NCBI RefSeq assembly: GCF_001427825.1 | Contig: NZ_LMGT01000001.1 | Coordinates: forward strand, 1,134,907-1,198,906 | Source of the DNA: Brevundimonas sp. Root608 | GTDB lineage: Bacteria; Pseudomonadota; Alphaproteobacteria; Caulobacterales; Caulobacteraceae | Reading direction: 5' to 3' | DNA: 64,000 nt | In this document: piece after piece, positions 18,541 to 26,178 of the stretch | Position numbering within the stretch: position 1 is the stretch's first letter | Layout: each line of letters opens with the position of its first letter | Translations under genes and position numbers: made by a program | The notes under the pieces: model-generated | The model's database searches: none | What the model was told of the DNA's origin: nothing | Seen by the model: the letters and a program-made list of their open reading frames with translations, nothing else

Positions 18541-19585
18541 AACCCCCGCCATCGTACAGGCCGATCCGCAGGCGCTCTATGAGGCGGCCGTGGCGGACCG
18601 CCGGGCGGGTCGACCCGCCGACGCGGTCGCGAAACTGGAGGTCGTTCTGGCGGCCCGTCCCGACAATGTCGACGCCCGGCTCAACCTTGGTCTGGCCTTG
18701 CTGGCGCTTGGCAGGCTCGACCAGGCCGAGGCGGCGTTCGCCGCGGTCATCGCCCGGTCGCCGGACTATGCGGACGCTCATGCGGGCCTCGCGCGCGTTG
18801 CTCAACGGCGCGGCGATCCGGCCACCGCGCGCCGCGAGTCGGCCGAAGCCTCACGGCTTGCTCCCGCTGATGCGGAGGCGGCGGCCCTGGCCCGCTCGCT
18901 CGCGACGGAGCCTCGATGGGGGCTGGATATCCACACCTCCCGCAGCGCGTTGTCGGGCGGCCTCCCGGACTGGTCCGAGGCCCGGATCGCTGTGTCGAGA
19001 TCCCTGGGCGACCGCTGGAACGGCGCACTGGCGGTCGAGGCGACCGAACGGTTCGACCATCACGACACCTATGTCGAGGCCCGTCTGGATCACCGGCTCC
19101 GGCGGGGCGGCGTCTACGCCTCCCTGGGCGGCGCGCCGGATGCCGACTATCGGCCGGAGTCGTCTCTCGGCCTCGGCGGAGAGATACGCCTGACGGACCG
19201 GTTGTCGGCGACGCTGGACGGCTCGGCGGCCCGCTATGCGGCCGGACGCGTGACCACGCTCCAACCCGGCGCGATCATCGAGGTCGTGCCCGATCGGCTG
19301 CAGCTCGCGGCCCGCTGGATCATCGTCCGCGACGAGACCGGCGACGATCGGCAGGGCTATTCGATCCAGTCGCGCTGGCAGATCGTGAACCGGCTCGGCC
19401 TGAGGCTGGGCTATGCCGCCGCGCCCGAAAGCTCGGAAGGTTTCACCGTCGACGTGACCGCGTGGAACGTCGGCGCCGATGTCAGCCTGACGGATCGGCT
19501 CGTGCTGCGTCTCGGCGCGGTCTCGGAGGATCGTGGCGCCTATGACCGCCAGGAAGGCTCCGTCGGGCTCGGCCTGCGGTTCTGA
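18521..19585 (+). CDS. TPR protein with C-terminal YaiO-like outer-membrane beta-barrel
   Basis: A 354-residue protein. Residues about 15-130 are tandem TPR-like helices (ALYEAAVADRRAGRPADAVA, NLGLALLALGRLDQAEAAF). The rest (about 140-354) alternates short amphipathic strands and turns (RLGLRLGYAAAPESSE, ADVSLTDRLVLRLG) and ends GLGLRF, the terminal Phe typical of outer-membrane barrels, matching the YaiO-like family. Oddly no signal peptide is visible at this ATG or any in-frame alternative. By analogy with TPR/barrel exporters of exopolysaccharide (PgaA, BcsC, AlgK/E) it may form the outer-membrane exit for the product of the neighbouring GT2. It overlaps both neighbours. Confidence 0.75.
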   Translation: MIAIAPETPAIVQADPQALYEAAVADRRAGRPADAVAKLEVVLAARPDNVDARLNLGLALLALGRLDQAEAAFAAVIARSPDYADAHAGLARVAQRRGDPATARRESAEASRLAPADAEAAALARSLATEPRWGLDIHTSRSALSGGLPDWSEARIAVSRSLGDRWNGALAVEATERFDHHDTYVEARLDHRLRRGGVYASLGGAPDADYRPESSLGLGGEIRLTDRLSATLDGSAARYAAGRVTTLQPGAIIEVVPDRLQLAARWIIVRDETGDDRQGYSIQSRWQIVNRLGLRLGYAAAPESSEGFTVDVTAWNVGADVSLTDRLVLRLGAVSEDRGAYDRQEGSVGLGLRF

Positions 19586-20646
19586 TGAGCGGCCTGCTGC
19601 TCCTGTGGTGGACGTCGATCACCCTTGCCGCAGGGGCGCTCGCCTGGATATCCGCCCTGGTCATTGGCCGGCTGTTCCGGGAGCAAAGGGACGCCCGGCG
19701 GGGCCGCGACCGGGATCGAGCCTGCGACGCCTTTCTCGACGTGATGAATGGCTCGGGAGACGCCCTGGGGCGGTTGCGCGGCATCGATCATCGTGCGCGG
19801 CTGATGGGGGAGGTCCTTCTCGAACTGCTGGCCATGGTGCGGGGCGTCGAGCGGGACCGGCTGATAACCGCCCTGCGCTCGATCAATATGGACGATCGAT
19901 GGCGCCGGCGCCTGTTCAGGGGCCGGCTCGCGGGCCGTATGGTGGCTGCGGAAGCCCTGTCGATATTCCCGGGCCCGGAAACGGTGAACGCCCTCCGCGA
20001 GGCCCTCGATCAGGCGCGCAACGGGAATTTGCGGGTGGCGCTCATGCGGTCGCTGATTGAACTCGACGCCGCGCCGCCGCTCGCGCAGGTGCTGCGGGAC
20101 ATCCATCGCAGTCGTGGCTCGGAGTCCCTGCTGTACCTTCCCCTGATGGGCCGGCTCGTGAACGGCGACACGAGGGCGGCCCTGCGCGCCTTCGGCGATC
20201 CGGAAACTCCGGCGCGGGCGCGCGTCATCCTCGCCGAGGCGCTCGGCGCCAGCGGGGACTTTCGCGCCCTGAAGCCGCTTTGCATCGCGACCCGCGCGCC
20301 CGATATCGAACTGAGAATCGCCTCCGTGCGGGGGCTCGCCGCCATGGGCCACCCGGTCGCCGAGGCGCATATTCTCGCGGCCCTCGAGGACCCCGTCTGG
20401 ATGGTTCGGTCGGCCGCCTGCGAGGCAGCGGGCCGGATAGGTCTGCAGGCGGCCGTGCCTCTGCTCATCGCCCAACTGTCCGATCCCGTCTGGTGGGTCC
20501 GCTTCCGCGCCGGGGGAGCCTTGTCAGTCCTCGGCCCGATCGGCGTGCAAGGCCTGCAGGCGGCGGCTGCGGGGCAGGGCGATCTTCCTCGCCGGGCCGC
20601 GTCCCTGGCGCTTGCGGAACGCGGTCTTGCGAAGGAAGCCGCATGA
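19585..20646 (+). CDS. Membrane-anchored HEAT-repeat protein
   Basis: A 353-residue protein with one N-terminal transmembrane helix (about residues 4-27), a basic linker and a helical solenoid. HEAT-type repeats are clearest at about 225-340 (RIASVRGLAAMGHPVAEAHI, VRSAACEAAGRIGLQAAVPL, VRFRAGGALSVLGPIGVQGL), each with the helix-turn-helix and conserved Asp/Pro-Val-Trp pattern. The start shares one base with the previous stop (TGATG). It has no catalytic residues; a scaffold linking the regulator, synthase and barrel is the natural guess from its place in the operon. Confidence 0.8.
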   Translation: MSGLLLLWWTSITLAAGALAWISALVIGRLFREQRDARRGRDRDRACDAFLDVMNGSGDALGRLRGIDHRARLMGEVLLELLAMVRGVERDRLITALRSINMDDRWRRRLFRGRLAGRMVAAEALSIFPGPETVNALREALDQARNGNLRVALMRSLIELDAAPPLAQVLRDIHRSRGSESLLYLPLMGRLVNGDTRAALRAFGDPETPARARVILAEALGASGDFRALKPLCIATRAPDIELRIASVRGLAAMGHPVAEAHILAALEDPVWMVRSAACEAAGRIGLQAAVPLLIAQLSDPVWWVRFRAGGALSVLGPIGVQGLQAAAAGQGDLPRRAASLALAERGLAKEAA

Positions 20647-22091
20647 GCGACCCGGTCATCCATGGACTGACGGTCTTCGCGCAGTCGATTGCAGCCTTTG
20701 TCGTCGTGACCGGCCTGCTTCAGAACCTCGTCTATCTCGTTCAGCTGGCCCTGGCGGCGGCGGCGCTGATCCAGACTCCGCCGACGCCCTCCGGCGGGCT
20801 GCTGTGGCGACGCTATGCGGACGCCTCTCCGCCGATCGCCCTGCTGGCCCCCGCCTACAACGAGGCCATGACCATCGCCGAAAGCGTCCATTCGCTGCTG
20901 TCGCTGCATTATCCGAGTTTCGAGGTGATCGTCATCAATGACGGATCCAGCGACGGCACCCTACAGGTCCTGATCGACAGCTTCGGTCTGCGGCCCATCG
21001 AACGGCACTATGACCTGTCGATCGACCACAAGCCGGTCCGCGGCGTCTACGGCGGGGAACACCAGCCACGGCTGATCATCGTGGACAAGGAAAACGGCGG
21101 AAAGGCCGATGCCCTGAACGCGGGCATCAACGTCTCACGCGCGCCGATCTTCTGCTCGATGGACGCCGACTCGCTGCTGGAGCCGGACGCGCTGCTGCGG
21201 GCGGTCAGGCCCTTCGTCGAGGACCCCGAACGGACGGTGGCCGTTGGCGGCACCGTCCGTATCGCCAACGGCTGCCGCATCGAGCACGGCCGCGTGCTGG
21301 AGATCCGGCCCCCGCGAAACCTCCTGGCCCAGCTGCAGACCGTGGAATATCTGCGCGCCTTCCTGATGGCCCGCCTGGCCTGGAGCCGGATCAACACCCT
21401 GACCATCATTTCGGGCGCCTTCGGCCTGTTCCGCCGCAACCGCGTGATCGAGGCCGGCGGCTACACGCGCGGCACGGTCGGCGAGGACATGGAGCTGGTG
21501 GTCAAACTTCACCGGCTGATGCGTGACAAGGGCCTGCCCTATCGGGTCGCCTTCGTGCCCGAGCCCGTATGCTGGACCGAGGCGCCCGAGACGCTCCGGG
21601 TCCTCGGTCGCCAGCGCGCCCGCTGGCACCGGGGCTCGCTCGAGACTTTCGAGCGCCATTGGGACATGATCTTCCGGCGGAAGTACGGGCGGGTGGGAGT
21701 CGTCGGTTTCGGCTACATCTTCCTCGTCGATGTCCTGGGTCCCATCGTGGAATTGCTGGGATATTTCCTGATCCCGCTGTTCTGGCTGACCGGCCTGCTT
21801 TCGAGCGAATATCTGCTGGCCTTTATCGCCGTCACCTTCATCTTTGGCGTGGTCATCTCGGTCGGGTCGCTGGCGCTGGAGGAATCCAGCCTGCGTCGCT
21901 TCCCGCGGGCCCGCGATCTGATGCAACTGACCCTGGTCGCGATCCTTGAAAACTTCGGCTACCGGCAGCTCAACAATTTCTGGCGACTGCGCGGAGTGTG
22001 GCAGTACCTCCGGCGCAGCCAGTCCTGGGGTGCCATGACCCGGAAGGGCTTCGGCGCGCCTGCGGCGAGGCAGGGAGCGAGCGTCCCGTGA
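20643..22091 (+). CDS. Membrane GT2 glycosyltransferase (processive polysaccharide synthase type)
   Basis: A 482-residue inner-membrane GT-A enzyme. A hydrophobic N-terminus (about 10-45) precedes a cytosolic GT2 domain with INDGSSDGT (Asp100), the metal-binding CSMDADS, the acceptor-site Asp in TVGEDMEL and the product-binding QRARWHRG. Three or four C-terminal transmembrane helices follow (about 355-440). This D, DxD, TED-like, QxxRW set is that of chitin/hyaluronan/PNAG/cellulose-type synthases that elongate and extrude beta-linked chains. No PilZ domain is present, so control may be through the phosphorelay rather than c-di-GMP. The sugar cannot be deduced. It overlaps both neighbours by four bases. 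Confidence 0.9.
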   Translation: MSDPVIHGLTVFAQSIAAFVVVTGLLQNLVYLVQLALAAAALIQTPPTPSGGLLWRRYADASPPIALLAPAYNEAMTIAESVHSLLSLHYPSFEVIVINDGSSDGTLQVLIDSFGLRPIERHYDLSIDHKPVRGVYGGEHQPRLIIVDKENGGKADALNAGINVSRAPIFCSMDADSLLEPDALLRAVRPFVEDPERTVAVGGTVRIANGCRIEHGRVLEIRPPRNLLAQLQTVEYLRAFLMARLAWSRINTLTIISGAFGLFRRNRVIEAGGYTRGTVGEDMELVVKLHRLMRDKGLPYRVAFVPEPVCWTEAPETLRVLGRQRARWHRGSLETFERHWDMIFRRKYGRVGVVGFGYIFLVDVLGPIVELLGYFLIPLFWLTGLLSSEYLLAFIAVTFIFGVVISVGSLALEESSLRRFPRARDLMQLTLVAILENFGYRQLNNFWRLRGVWQYLRRSQSWGAMTRKGFGAPAARQGASVP

Positions 22092-24139
22092 GCGAGGATC
22101 CCGTGCCATCGATCGCCGAAACCGTCCTGCCCGAAAACGAACAGGCGCGTCTTGAGGCCCTCCGCGCGTTGAGGGTGCTCGATACGCCGCCCGAACCACG
22201 GTTCGACCGGCTCACCCGCCTGGCCGCGACCCTGTTCAACGCGCCGACGGCGCTGATTTCGCTGATCGACGCCGAGCGGCAATGGTTCAAGTCGCGGCAC
22301 GGGTTCAATGCCTGCGAGACTCCACGCGGCGACGCCTTCTGCAGCAGCGCCCTCCTGTTGCCCGGCGGCAGCGTGATGGTCGTCGAGGATGCGACGAAAG
22401 ACCCGCTCTTCGCCCGCAATCCGCACGTTACCGGGACTGATCATGTGCGGTTCTACGCCGGCGCCCTGCTGACCACCGCGTCCGGCCACAACCTGGGCAC
22501 GCTCTGCATCGTGGATACCGAACCGCGGCGATTCTCGGAGGCGGAGCGCGCCTTGCTGCGCGAACTGGGCGACCTGATCACCGAACAACTCGAGTTGAGC
22601 ACCGAGCGGCTGGAGGCCGAGGAGAAGCGGCGGCTGCTCGAACTGGCCGAGACGGTCTCCCATGTCGGTCACTGGCGCCGGACGGCGGCGGGCGAGACGA
22701 CCTGGTCGGCGGAAGTCTACCGGATCTTCGGCCTGCCTCCCCGGAAGCCCGGCACGCCGGTCGCCATGGACGTCGTCCGTTCCGCCTACGGCGCCGACCA
22801 GAGGGCGCGGCTGGATGACTTCCTGGATCGGGCGATGGACCAGGACGCGACCGGCGAGTTCCAGACGTCCATCACCCGGCCGGACGGCAAGCTGCGCCAA
22901 GTGGTGGTCAGCGCGCGACGCCAGTTGGACGAGGGAGGGCGGGTCGAGGCCCTGTTCGGCGTGGTGCAGGACGTGACCGACCGCCACAGGGCGCAGGAAC
23001 GGGTCCGCCGCAGCGAGGCGCAATTCCGTCTGCTGGCGGACCATATGGGCGATGTCGTCACCCGATTGCAGCTGGACGGGTCGAGCCGCTACATCTCGCC
23101 CGCCATCCGGGGGTTGTTGGGCTACACCCCCGAGGAGATGGAGGGGCGGTCCGCCCAGGCTTTCCTGCATCCCGACGACCGGTCCGGGCTGCTCAATGCG
23201 TTCGCCCGGATTGCCGGCGGCGAGCGCCGGTCCATTCTCCAGCTTCGCGCCCTGCACCGCGACGGTCACGTGGTCTGGGTGGAAACCACCTTCCAGGCGG
23301 TGCTCGACAGCGAGGGCCGGCCGGCCGAGGTGATCGCCGTGATCCGCGACGTATCCGAGCGTCACACGCTCGAGGAAGAGCTTCGCGACGCGCGTGACAA
23401 GGCCGAGGCGGCGTCGGAGGCCAAGACCCGCTTCCTGGCCAATATCAGCCACGAGGTCCGGACCCCCCTGACCAGCATCATCGGCTTCTCGAAACTGCTC
23501 CAGGCGCGTGAGGGTCTGGGCGCGGTCGAGCGGCAGTGCGCCGACCGGATCAGCGTATCGGGAGAGGCCCTGCTCAACGTCATCAACGACGTGCTGGACT
23601 ATTCCAAGCTTGAGGCCGGAGCCATGGTGCTCGCAGCCCAGCCGTTCGAGATACGCGCCCTCATCCGCGAGACCGCCGAGATCGTACTCGGTCAGATCGA
23701 GGACAAGGGACTCTCGTACGCCGAGGACGTGGGCGAGGATGTGCCCGCCGTCCTCGTCGGCGACTCCGTCCGGTTACGGCAGGTCCTGCTGAACCTGATG
23801 AGCAACGCCATCAAATTCACGGAACACGGCGGGGTGAGCGTCTCCGTGCGATCGAACACCGGACCGAACGGTCGACCCAGGGTCCGGGTGGCTGTGACCG
23901 ATACCGGAATCGGGATCGCGCCGGAGGTGGCGGCCACGCTCTTTGAACGGTTCGTCCAGGCTGACGAATCGACCACGCGCCGGTTCGGCGGGACCGGTCT
24001 GGGTCTCGCCATATCGCGCCAGCTGGTCGAGATGATGGGCGGTGCGATCGGCGTCCACAGCAGGCCCGGACAAGGGTCGGAGTTCTGGTTCGAATTCCCC
24101 CTGCAGCCCGATCCGGCGGAAGGAGCCACGCCATGCTGA
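22088..24139 (+). CDS. GAF-PAS-PAS sensor histidine kinase
   Basis: A 683-residue cytosolic kinase starting at GTG 22088, overlapping the synthase stop (GTGA). A GAF domain (about 25-170; NAPTALISLIDAERQWFKSR type) is followed by two PAS domains (about 185-300 and 310-425), a HisKA dimerisation domain with phospho-acceptor His455 in ISHEVRTP, and a HATPase domain with the N box [12 protein letters not shown]1 box DTGIGI and G2 box GGTGLGLAI. There is no receiver domain, which instead is the next gene. It has no membrane segment, so it senses an internal signal. Confidence 0.92.
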   Translation: MSEDPVPSIAETVLPENEQARLEALRALRVLDTPPEPRFDRLTRLAATLFNAPTALISLIDAERQWFKSRHGFNACETPRGDAFCSSALLLPGGSVMVVEDATKDPLFARNPHVTGTDHVRFYAGALLTTASGHNLGTLCIVDTEPRRFSEAERALLRELGDLITEQLELSTERLEAEEKRRLLELAETVSHVGHWRRTAAGETTWSAEVYRIFGLPPRKPGTPVAMDVVRSAYGADQRARLDDFLDRAMDQDATGEFQTSITRPDGKLRQVVVSARRQLDEGGRVEALFGVVQDVTDRHRAQERVRRSEAQFRLLADHMGDVVTRLQLDGSSRYISPAIRGLLGYTPEEMEGRSAQAFLHPDDRSGLLNAFARIAGGERRSILQLRALHRDGHVVWVETTFQAVLDSEGRPAEVIAVIRDVSERHTLEEELRDARDKAEAASEAKTRFLANISHEVRTPLTSIIGFSKLLQAREGLGAVERQCADRISVSGEALLNVINDVLDYSKLEAGAMVLAAQPFEIRALIRETAEIVLGQIEDKGLSYAEDVGEDVPAVLVGDSVRLRQVLLNLMSNAIKFTEHGGVSVSVRSNTGPNGRPRVRVAVTDTGIGIAPEVAATLFERFVQADESTTRRFGGTGLGLAISRQLVEMMGGAIGVHSRPGQGSEFWFEFPLQPDPAEGATPC

Positions 24140-24510
24140 TCCTCCACGTCGATGACGACGAGGGCATCCGCGCCCTCACCGAACTGGCCTTCTCCCTTGG
24201 CGGCCACGGAACCGTGCGCTCGGCCGCCTCTGGAGCCGAGGCGATCTCGGTTCTGGAGTCCGGGACAAGGCCGGACGTGATCCTGCTGGATGTCATGATG
24301 CCAGAACTCGACGGGCCCGGCGTCCTGGCGCAGATCCGGACGCTGGCCGATCACGGTGAGACGCCCGTGATCTTCATGACCGCGCAAACCCAGGACCACG
24401 AACTGAACCGCCTCGTCGCCCTCGGCAGCATCGGCGTCATCATCAAGCCATTCGACCCCTTGACGCTGGCGGAGCGCGTCAGGGGGATGTTGGGGGACAG
24501 TCCCCCGTGA
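24133..24510 (+). CDS. Single-domain response regulator
   Basis: A 125-residue receiver overlapping the kinase gene by seven bases. It has the acidic pair in HVDDDEG (residues 7-9), Asp53 in ILLDVMMPELDG, a Thr switch in FMTAQTQ and Lys in IIKPFDP. With the kinase upstream and an Hpt protein downstream it is the natural intermediate receiver of a His-Asp-His-Asp relay whose last Asp may be the regulator at 18127. Confidence 0.9.
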   Translation: MLILHVDDDEGIRALTELAFSLGGHGTVRSAASGAEAISVLESGTRPDVILLDVMMPELDGPGVLAQIRTLADHGETPVIFMTAQTQDHELNRLVALGSIGVIIKPFDPLTLAERVRGMLGDSPP

Positions 24511-24818
24511 CGGACCCCATCGCCACGCTAAGGTCGCTCTTCGTGGAGCGTTGCCGGGATGACGTTCGCGACATCCGGCGCCTTCGCGAGCGGTCCGATA
24601 TGGACGGGTTGTGCGCGATCGTGCACCGCCTCGCCGGCGCGGCGGGCTCATTCGGATTTCCGGACATCAGCCGGGCCGCGCTCATCGTGGATCAACACAT
24701 CCGGTACGACCACGAAATCCCGGAGGCGGATATGGAGCGGTTGCTGGCGCTCCTGGTCGAGCTCTCGACCGCAACCGCGTCGCCTCCCGTCAAGGGGCCT
24801 TCGACCGGCATCGGGTAG
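24507..24818 (+). CDS. Histidine phosphotransfer (Hpt) protein
   Basis: A 103-residue four-helix protein from GTG 24507 (GTGA overlap). The phosphotransfer site is His40 in AIVHRLAGAAGSFGF, the Hpt consensus H-x-L-x-G-x-x-x-x-x-G. Small, soluble and last in the operon, it probably carries phosphate between the two separate receivers encoded in the same operon. The identification is good from motif and size. Confidence 0.88.
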   Translation: MTDPIATLRSLFVERCRDDVRDIRRLRERSDMDGLCAIVHRLAGAAGSFGFPDISRAALIVDQHIRYDHEIPEADMERLLALLVELSTATASPPVKGPSTGIG

Positions 24819-24895
24819 GCGTGGCGGTGGGCGCAGTCATCCGCGAACTTGTCTCCACCTTCTCACGCCCCCAAGAGCCATTCCAAAGGCAGGGG

Positions 24896-24925
24896 AGGTC
24901 GGCTTTCGACCCTTAGCGGACATTT
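24896..24925. repeat. Dispersed palindromic repeat, copy 1 (AGCGGACATT family)
   Basis: Contains GGCTTTCGACCC and TTAGCGGACATT, the right half of a repeat seen at five other places in this window (28301, 28798, 29149, 32741, 46413). Here it contributes the TAA stop and last codons of the minus-strand membrane gene that ends at 24913. Confidence 0.7.
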
Positions 24926-25389
24926 GCCGGAGAGCGTCTGGGCGCCATCTTCGCAGCCTGCAAGACTAACCATAGCCCGAGAACGATCTGGATCAGCAAG
25001 AGGAGGCCGGGACCTAGGAAGATCACATTGGCGATGATCTGGGGAACCGTTCGTGCTGGTTGTTGACCCTTTTCTAGGAACGGAACGCAGAGCAACTGGA
25101 TGGACGCGGCGAGGGCGGTTGTACTCAAAGCCAGAACAACAAGCTCTAGTCCCCGTCCCGGACGACCGACAAACCGGGCCCAAAGAGAACAGGAGAAACC
25201 CGTCAGGGCGGTAAGGGCGAGGGGTAAGCCTGCAAGCAGGTAGAGCCACTCTGGATGCACCTCAGGCGGCGTGCCCATGATCACCCAAGCCCGGTCTGTG
25301 ATCGTGAAGAGCCCGTTCGCCCACAATGACCCGGCAGACGCCACAATCATCGACGAAAGGATCACACGCCGGTTGTCGATGGATCTCAT
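24913..25389 (-). CDS. Four-helix membrane protein, unknown
   Basis: A 158-residue inner-membrane protein with four hydrophobic helices (approximate residues 9-28, 46-68, 78-102, 118-145). ATG 25389 was chosen because GGAGG sits 7 bases upstream; a GTG two codons earlier is possible. Its ribosome site lies inside the last codons of the truncated corA gene, so the pair is translationally coupled. Its 3' end, including the stop, is formed by a dispersed repeat. No family recognised. It could be an independent gene that moved next to the broken corA. Confidence 0.65.
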   Translation of the reverse strand: MRSIDNRRVILSSMIVASAGSLWANGLFTITDRAWVIMGTPPEVHPEWLYLLAGLPLALTALTGFSCSLWARFVGRPGRGLELVVLALSTTALAASIQLLCVPFLEKGQQPARTVPQIIANVIFLGPGLLLLIQIVLGLWLVLQAAKMAPRRSPANVR

Positions 25390-25391
25390 TT

Positions 25392-25889
25392 TCACACCTC
25401 CAGGACTTCATCCTCAAGCGTCTCGCCGAGCGGCAGGTAACCATCAACGATGAAGTCGAGGATCGCATGAAGAACGTAGTCGACCCCATGGCCGAGTAGT
25501 ATTGACGATGCTTCCAGCTGTTCCCGAAGCGCTGCGTGGCCGCGCCCAGACGCGCGCCGAACCGAGATGATATGGCTGTGGCCGAGGAAGATCGCGGTCT
25601 CGCCGTAGCGGATGTTACCTTCCTCTAGCCAAGCCGTTTTGGCGACGACAAATAGCTGATTGCCGAACACATCAAGCTTCGGCAGTTGATCGCCTTTGGC
25701 AGCGTCCGCGACTGCCAAAGGGTGAAGGCTGTAATTCTGCTCTAGCGTTTTCAGTTCGTCCAGCGTCGGATCAACGAGGCCGATCCAGACGAACTGCGAC
25801 TTGTCCTCCGGACAGTCGATCCGCTCATCAATCGCGACCGGGCGAACCCGAATACCGCTCTGGTAGAGATAGGCGGCAACAACGCTCAT
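25392..25889 (-). pseudogene. corA: CorA-type magnesium transporter, N-terminal half only
   Basis: A 165-residue protein starting MSVVAAYLYQSGIRVRPVAI and matching the cytosolic alpha/beta domain of CorA (FVWIGLVDPTLDELKTLEQN, LHPLAVADAAKGDQLPKLD, FLGHSHIISVRR, DYVLHAILDFIVDGYLP). It stops at LEDEVLEV, exactly where the long stalk helix should begin. The stalk, both transmembrane helices and the GMN selectivity motif are all missing, so it cannot transport. The gene is about half the normal 320 residues; the following bases encode an unrelated membrane protein. Most likely a deletion remnant, though a soluble CorA-domain protein is conceivable. Confidence 0.8.
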
Positions 25890-25899
25890 GCTGATCGGC

Positions 25900-26046
25900 T
25901 CATGGCTGTCGTAGGATCAGGCGAAGGAGCTTGACGACACGCGATGCTGCGGTCAGATCTTCCTCTTGAAGGCTGATGGGCAGCTGGCTGCGCTCAGCGC
26001 CAGCCAATCGACAGACCCTTAAATCGATAAGAACGCGCCCCTCCAC
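25900..26046 (-). CDS. Possible 48-residue ORF upstream of the corA remnant
   Basis: A frame opening at GTG 26046 (VEGRVLIDLRVCRLAGAERS) and ending TGA at 25900, ten bases before the corA start. It has reasonable amphipathic-helix character at its C-terminus (LTAASRVVKLLRLILRQP) but no clear ribosome site and no recognised family. Either a small gene cotranscribed with corA or a 3' fragment of a lost gene. The stretch 26047-26178 upstream of it shows nothing I can name. Confidence 0.25.
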   Translation of the reverse strand: MEGRVLIDLRVCRLAGAERSQLPISLQEEDLTAASRVVKLLRLILRQP

Positions 26047-26178
26047 GAGAGCCTGCCCGATCAGAAGTGTTTGTTAGAGTACACCTTCAGGTCGGCGGTT
26101 GAGTCCGCACGATCTCAACCCCGCAAGCTAGCTGCTTAGGCCGGTGCCCGAACCGGAGCGTCATGTCATCCGGGTGAC

